Part shown: positions 59,681 through 64,000 of the stretch, in pieces
Position numbering within the stretch: position 1 is the first letter of the stretch
How the letters are laid out: each line of letters starts with the position of its first letter
Source of the DNA: Poriferisodalis sp026713105
GTDB taxonomy: Bacteria; Actinomycetota; Acidimicrobiia; Acidimicrobiales; Poriferisodalaceae
DNA length: 64,000 nt
NCBI GenBank assembly: GCA_965115995.1
Contig: OZ220472.1
Location: 3,100,001-3,164,000 of the forward strand
Direction: 5' to 3'
Notes under the pieces: model-generated
Told to the model about the DNA's origin: nothing
What the model saw: only the letters and a program-made list of their open reading frames with translations
Databases searched by the model: none
Translations under genes and position numbers: made by a program

Positions 59681-61447
59681 ATGCCCGAACACGCTCCGGC
59701 CCCTGACCGACACATCCGCTTCGAGGCCGACGACAAGCCCCCGCTGCCGCTCACTGCCGGACTGGGCTTGCAGTTCGCCATTCTCGCCATTGCCGGCATC
59801 GTGCTGACGCCCGCCATCGTCGTCCGGGCCGCTGGCGGCACGGATGCGTACCTGACGTGGGCGGTATTCGCAGCAGCAGCGATCAGCGGCGTCAGCACCA
59901 TCGCCCAAGCGGTCAGGTTCGGACGCATCGGTGCCGGCTACGTACTGCTGATGGGAACATCCGGCGCGTTCATTGCCGTCTGCGTCACGGCGCTCGCCGA
60001 GGGTGGACCCGGCTTGCTGGCCACGCTGGTTGTGGCTTCCTCGCTGTTCCAGTTCCTGCTCGCCGCGAAGCTGTCGTTGTTCCGCCGGCTGTTCACGCCG
60101 ACGGTGGCCGGGACCGTCGTCATGCTCATCGCAGTCTCGGTGATGCCGCTCATCTTTGACATGGTGGCGACGTCGCCTGAAGGCAGTGCAGCGTCGAGTG
60201 CTCCTATCAGCGCGCTCGCGGCGGTCTGCGTCATCGTCGCGATCGCGCTCAAGGCAACCGGCAGTCTGCGGCTGTGGGCACCGGTCATCGGCATCGGCGT
60301 GGGATCGGTCGTAGCGGCATTCTTCGGGCTCTACGACGTCGATCGCATCGCCGATGCGGGTTGGATCGGCGTGCCGGACGGCGGCTGGCCCGGATTCGAC
60401 TTTTCGTTCGGATCGGCGTTCTGGATCCTCCTGCCGGGTTTCGTGTTTGCCACGCTCATCGGCGCCATCGAAACCATCGGCGACGCAGTCGCCATCCAGC
60501 GCGTGTCGTGGCGCCAGCCCCGGGCTGTCGACTACCGGTCGGTGCAGGGGGCCGTCGCTGCAGATGGCACCGGCAACTTGCTGTCAGGGCTGGCGGGAAC
60601 CGTACCCAACACCACCTATTCCATGAGCATCTCCGTTACGGAGCTGACTGGCGTGGCCGCGCGCCGGGTTGGCGTAGCCATCGGAGCTGCATTCATCGTG
60701 ATGGCGTTCGTGCCGAAGGCTCTGGCCGTGGTAATGGCGGTACCCGACGCTGTCGTCGCCGCGTACGCGACGGTCCTGCTGGCGATGCTGTTCGTGACCG
60801 GCATGCAAATCGTCATCGCCGATGCCACCGATTACCGCAAGGGGCTGATCGCAGGCTTCTCCTTCTGGATCGGCGTCGGCTTCCAGAACGGTGCGATTTT
60901 CCCGGAGTACGTCGACGGTTTCGCCGGCGGTTTTCTGCAGAACGGCATGACTGCCGGCGGGCTGACAGCGATTGTCCTGACGCTGTTCACCGAGGTCACC
61001 CAAGCACGCCCCGAGAGGTTGCGCGGCGAGCTGGCGACGTCGGCATTGCCGCAGGTACGGGTGTTCTTGGGCCAATTTGCCGACCGCAACGGTTGGAACC
61101 GCGCGATGGCGGACCGTCTCGACACCGTGGCTGAAGAGGCACTGTTGACGCTGATCGACACCGAACCGCCTGTGGGCGCTCATGAGCATCGTTCCCTGCG
61201 CCTGACCGCAAGCAAGCAGGACGGGCGCGCCGTGCTCGAATTCGTCGCAGCTGCGAGCGGGGACAACATCGAGGACCGGCTGGCGGTGCTCGACGAGCAG
61301 CAGATTGACCGGCCGGTCGAACGGGATCTCTCGCTGCGAATGCTCCAGCACCACGCCTCGACCGTGGCGCACCAGCAATATCACGAGGTGGATATTGTGA
61401 CCGTCCACGTCGATGTGCCCGCATCGGCCCCACGCGAGGTGTCATGA
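59681..61447 (+). CDS. NCS2-family purine/pyrimidine-type permease with ATPase-like C-terminal domain
   Basis: A 588-residue protein. Residues about 25-445 form the multi-helix NCS2 transporter, with LGLQFAILAIAGIVLTPAIV, SGFxG-like FIGAIETIGDAVAIQ, and TVPNTTYSMSISVTELTGVAARRVG, which is the conserved NCS2 signature. Residues about 470-588 resemble a GHKL/HATPase domain of the anti-sigma type (NGWNRAMADRLDTVAEEALL, then DLSLRMLQHHASTVAHQQYH). The start is ATG 59681. Its stop overlaps the start of the UGSC gene (ATGA). The substrate is likely a purine-like compound, by family only. Confidence 0.86.
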   Translation: MPEHAPAPDRHIRFEADDKPPLPLTAGLGLQFAILAIAGIVLTPAIVVRAAGGTDAYLTWAVFAAAAISGVSTIAQAVRFGRIGAGYVLLMGTSGAFIAVCVTALAEGGPGLLATLVVASSLFQFLLAAKLSLFRRLFTPTVAGTVVMLIAVSVMPLIFDMVATSPEGSAASSAPISALAAVCVIVAIALKATGSLRLWAPVIGIGVGSVVAAFFGLYDVDRIADAGWIGVPDGGWPGFDFSFGSAFWILLPGFVFATLIGAIETIGDAVAIQRVSWRQPRAVDYRSVQGAVAADGTGNLLSGLAGTVPNTTYSMSISVTELTGVAARRVGVAIGAAFIVMAFVPKALAVVMAVPDAVVAAYATVLLAMLFVTGMQIVIADATDYRKGLIAGFSFWIGVGFQNGAIFPEYVDGFAGGFLQNGMTAGGLTAIVLTLFTEVTQARPERLRGELATSALPQVRVFLGQFADRNGWNRAMADRLDTVAEEALLTLIDTEPPVGAHEHRSLRLTASKQDGRAVLEFVAAASGDNIEDRLAVLDEQQIDRPVERDLSLRMLQHHASTVAHQQYHEVDIVTVHVDVPASAPREVS

Positions 61448-63246
61448 CCGCCGCACCCTTATCTGGCGAGCCCTCCTACGACGTCGTCTGGCCGGGATCC
61501 CCGTCGGGAATCGAGCAGCGGGAACTGGCGCCGCGGCTCGACACCCTGGCCGGCAAGCGCATCGGCTTCCTGTGGGACTACCTGTTTCGGGGCGACGAGC
61601 TGTTCCCGATCCTCGAACGAGAGATCGCTTCCCGCTACGGGGATGTGACCTTCGTCGGCTACGAAGCCTTCGGCAACACCCACGGCGGTGACGAAGCCGA
61701 GATGATTGACCGCTTGCCCGATTCGCTGCGCTCACGAGGTGTGGACGCGGTGGTGTCGGGCATGGGCTGCTGAGGCAGTTGCACGCCCGCCGTGGCGCGG
61801 GCAGCAGTGGCGGCCGAGGCCGCAGGGGAGCCGTCGGTCTCGGTGGTATGCGAGAGCTTCGACGGCCAAGCCGTCGCGACCGCCCGCGGACACGGCTTCG
61901 ACGGTCTGCAGTTAGCCGTCACCGTGGGCCACGTCGATGCCCAGTCGGCCGCCGAGATGGAACGCAACTTTGTCGACCACACCGTCGACGCCGTCATCGA
62001 CGGATTGACGAGGTCGGCGAACAGCGGCAACGGCACGAACGGTGCAGTCGCGGGCATCGGCTCGGACAGCACCGATTCAACGCAAGATGAGCCGAGCCAC
62101 GTTCACTCGAACGCTGCTGAGGTGGCTCCCCATGACACGGTGGCGAGCGGTTCGATCGACGAGATCAATGACGCCTTCGCCAGCCGTGGCTGGTCTGATG
62201 GCCTGCCGATCATCCCCCCGACACGCGAGCGCGTCGAGGCATTCCTGGCCGGCTCTGGTTTGGACCCGCAGCAATCGCTGGGCCTCGCTCGCACCACCGG
62301 GCGCGACATGACCGTGTGGTCGGTGGCAACCAACGCCGTCATGACCGGCTGCGAGCCGCGTCACCTGCCGGTGCTGCTCGCGGCTGCGCGCATCCTGGCC
62401 GACCCGCACTACGGCGCCGAGCACTCGGGCAACACCACCGGCGCCGACGCGTTGATGATCCTTGACGGACCCAATGCGGCCAAGCTCGGCTTCAACTCCG
62501 GCGTCGGGGCGCTGCGCGACGGCGTGCGTGCCAACACCAGCGTCGGGCGCTGGCTGCGGCTGTACCAGCGCAACGTGTTCGGCTTCACCGCCGCTGAGCA
62601 TGACAAGTCCACGTTCGGGAACACGTTCCGGGTCGTGCTGTGCGAGGACACGGTTGCGCTCGCGGACATCGGCTGGGAGCCCGTCGGTGCCGAGTTCGGA
62701 TTCGATCCTGACGATGACGTGCTGACGATGGCCCGCTTCAACAGCGGCGCGATCATCGGCAGCGTGTTCGGCTCAACTCCCGACGAGATCGTGCCGTACT
62801 TGGGTGACGGGCTTGCCCGCGTCACCGGCTGGGATCTCGGGCACCTGTACGGCCTCGGTCGGTTGCAGTACCGACCGCTCCTTGTGCTGTCGCCGATCCT
62901 GGCGCGCACGTGCGCGGCTGGCGGATGGACCAAGGCAGACCTTTGCGAGGCCCTCTTCAAGCACGCTCGCATCCCGGCATGGCGCTTCGAGAAGCTCGTC
63001 GGGGAGTGGTCCAATCTGGTTGCGGGCCGGCCACGACTGACCGATATCGTCGCCGCCGGCGATCTGCCAATGCAGTTCGCGGTCTCAGACGATCCGGATC
63101 GCCTCGTGCCGATCGTTTCGGAGCCCGCAAAGTTCGTCATCGCGGTGGCGGGGGACGCGAACCGCACGAATGCCTACGTGTTCAGCCACGACGGCCCCCA
63201 CGGCGACTACACCGCCGCGGCGGTCAAGTACCTCAGCAGGGACTGA
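61444..63246 (+). CDS. UGSC-family selenoprotein with in-frame TGA (Sec110)
   Basis: Read through, this is one 600-residue protein. The TGA at 61771-61773 lies in the context G-M-G-C-U-G-S-C, so selenocysteine 110 and cysteine 113 form the UGSC redox motif known from a bacterial selenoprotein family. The frame continues without shift past the TGA. The N-terminal UGSC domain covers about 1-200, a Gly/Ser/Asp-rich linker about 200-235, and a second domain about 235-600 that I do not recognise (it starts GSIDEINDAFASRGWSDGLP). A SECIS-like hairpin follows the TGA. The ATG is coupled to the permease stop. No sel genes are in the window. Confidence 0.82.
61780..61806 (+). promoter_or_regulatory. 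Bacterial SECIS-like hairpin after the Sec codon
   Basis: TGC at 61780-61782 pairs with GCA at 61804-61806, then an internal loop, then GCCCGC (61785-61790) with GCGGGC (61797-61802), closing a CGTGGC loop. The loop lies 18-23 bases after the TGA, in the range of bacterial SECIS elements, and carries a G as its second base. I do not see an unambiguous bulged U. It is inside the coding frame, as expected in bacteria. Confidence 0.6.
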
Positions 63247-63265
63247 CGGGCAGGCTCACAAACTT

Positions 63266-63280
63266 GCCGCGACCCGCGGC
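63266..63280. terminator. Short GC hairpin between convergent genes
   Basis: GCCGCG (63266-63271), loop ACC, CGCGGC (63275-63280). It lies in the 39-bp gap between the selenoprotein gene and the converging oxidase gene. The position suggests a shared terminator; the stem is only six pairs. Confidence 0.4.
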
Positions 63281-63285
63281 GCGGC

Positions 63286-63669
63286 TCAGCAGCTCGGGTT
63301 GGGGCTGAGGTCGCAGCCTGCGGGGTCGGTCCAGAACACCATCGAGGTGCCCATTGCCGCGTAGACGGCGAGGGCGAGGATGAGGCCCCCGACGAAGACC
63401 CACGTGAAGAGCTTGTTGTCGAATCGCAGGTGCATGAAGTACGCAGCGACGATCCAGAACTTCACCACCATCAGAATGAGCAGCCCAGGCACTTCGACGG
63501 GTCCTGTGTCGACGAAGTACGTCATGACCTCGGCTGCGGTCAAGACACCAAGCAGCAGCGCGACCTTGATGTAGCCGAAGTCGCTCAGGCCGTGGCCGTG
63601 GTCGTCATGGTCGTCGTCGGGGTGTTCGTCGTGAGCCTCTTCAGGGGCGGCTTCGGTGGCGGTGCTCAT
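63286..63669 (-). CDS. Cytochrome c oxidase subunit IV-type protein
   Basis: A 127-residue membrane protein of the prokaryotic COX4 group. The His/Asp-rich N-terminus (about 1-28) is followed by helices at about 35-50, 60-78 and 88-108; the block VKFWIVAAYFMHLRFDNKLF is diagnostic. Two cysteines lie near the C-terminus. It belongs to an aa3-type heme-copper oxidase whose subunit III gene is upstream. Confidence 0.88.
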   Translation of the reverse strand: MSTATEAAPEEAHDEHPDDDHDDHGHGLSDFGYIKVALLLGVLTAAEVMTYFVDTGPVEVPGLLILMVVKFWIVAAYFMHLRFDNKLFTWVFVGGLILALAVYAAMGTSMVFWTDPAGCDLSPNPSC

Positions 63670-63679
63670 CGATCTCCCC

Positions 63680-64000
63680 TTACGGAATCAGGTACACGAC
63701 CGCGAAGATCACGATCCAGACGACGTCCACGAAGTGCCAGTACAGGCCGATGATCTCGACGGTCTCGGCCCGTTCAGGGCCGATGATCCCTCGATTCACC
63801 ATCACCCACAGCGTGACCAGCATGATGATGCCCAGCGACACGTGGACGCCGTGGAACCCAGTCAACGTGTAGAACGCCGACGAAGAGATGCTGACGGTGT
63901 AGCCGAGGCCTTCGCGGTAGAAGCTCGTGAACTCGTACACCTGCCCGGCGATGAACACGGCGCCCTGGGCGGCGGTGGTCAGCAGCCACAGCTTGCAGCG
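63680..64000 (-). CDS. ctaE: Cytochrome c oxidase subunit III, C-terminal part (runs off the window)
   Basis: The open frame runs to the window edge and gives 106 residues of the C-terminal half of subunit III. The blocks GQVYEFTSFYREGLGYTVS, FYTLTGFHGVHVSLGIIML (the conserved HGxHV motif) and YWHFVDVVWIVIFAVVYLIP are diagnostic. It ends 10 bp before the subunit IV gene. The N-terminal helices lie outside the window. Confidence 0.92.
   Translation of the reverse strand, partial: RCKLWLLTTAAQGAVFIAGQVYEFTSFYREGLGYTVSISSSAFYTLTGFHGVHVSLGIIMLVTLWVMVNRGIIGPERAETVEIIGLYWHFVDVVWIVIFAVVYLIP

Noticed and set aside
61444..61773. A stand-alone 109-residue protein followed by a separate gene from 61792
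   Set aside because: The TGA falls exactly in the U-G-S-C motif, the downstream frame is the same, no ribosome site precedes 61792, and a SECIS-like hairpin follows. A pseudogene or sequencing error is less likely than recoding.

Overview
The window is high-GC bacterial DNA with short intergenic gaps and many 4-nt start/stop overlaps. A mycothiol glycosyltransferase (mshA), a WhiB7-type regulator, a mono-functional hem cluster of the C5 pathway and a split, b6f-like cytochrome b point to an actinobacterium. The class Acidimicrobiia is my best guess, by inference and not by any search. No phage, transposase or CRISPR array is visible.

Layout. 1-1546: start of an acetyl-CoA synthetase and a cobalamin gene (cobD/cbiB). 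1580-13850 (minus strand): an 11-subunit complex I operon nuoABCDHIJKLMN without nuoEFG, ending in a MidA/NDUFAF7-type methyltransferase. 14018-15184: a lipoprotein of duplicated domains between the two nuo operons. 15343-31233 (minus strand): a second, complete 14-subunit nuoA-N operon. 31309-37910: a cytochrome bc module (membrane protein, diheme cytochrome c, Rieske protein, split cytochrome b, a 2[4Fe-4S] ferredoxin, another membrane protein) with a divergent monoheme cytochrome c. 37934-48953: a geranylgeranyl-reductase-like flavoprotein, hemA-hemC-hemD-hemL, a SAM hydrolase, proC, a YbjN-domain gene, mshA, an unknown membrane protein and a MoaD/ThiS-like protein. 48984-53718: a histidine phosphatase, tRNA-Lys with a decayed partial copy, dut, a K+ channel, orn and a metallo-beta-lactamase-fold hydrolase. 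53747-58331: two copies of a hairpin element with compensatory base changes flank whiB7 (with an attenuator-like leader), a TlpA-like thioredoxin, ccdA, a poly-gamma-glutamate hydrolase-like gene and a crcB pair. 58344-64000: serS, an NCS2 purine-type permease with an ATPase-like tail, a translationally coupled gene interrupted by an in-frame TGA that reads as a UGSC-family selenoprotein, and the start of a cytochrome c oxidase operon (subunits IV and III).

How it fits together. Most of the window is a respiratory chain: NADH (14-subunit complex) and probably ferredoxin or another low-potential donor (11-subunit complex) feed quinone; the b6f-like bc module passes electrons to c-type cytochromes and then to the oxidase at the right edge. 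Heme synthesis (hem genes) and thiol supply for cytochrome c maturation (TlpA/CcdA) lie nearby. The most unusual items are the selenoprotein gene with its SECIS-like hairpin, the paired complex I operons with a MidA gene, the covarying hairpin repeat, and the whiB7 leader.
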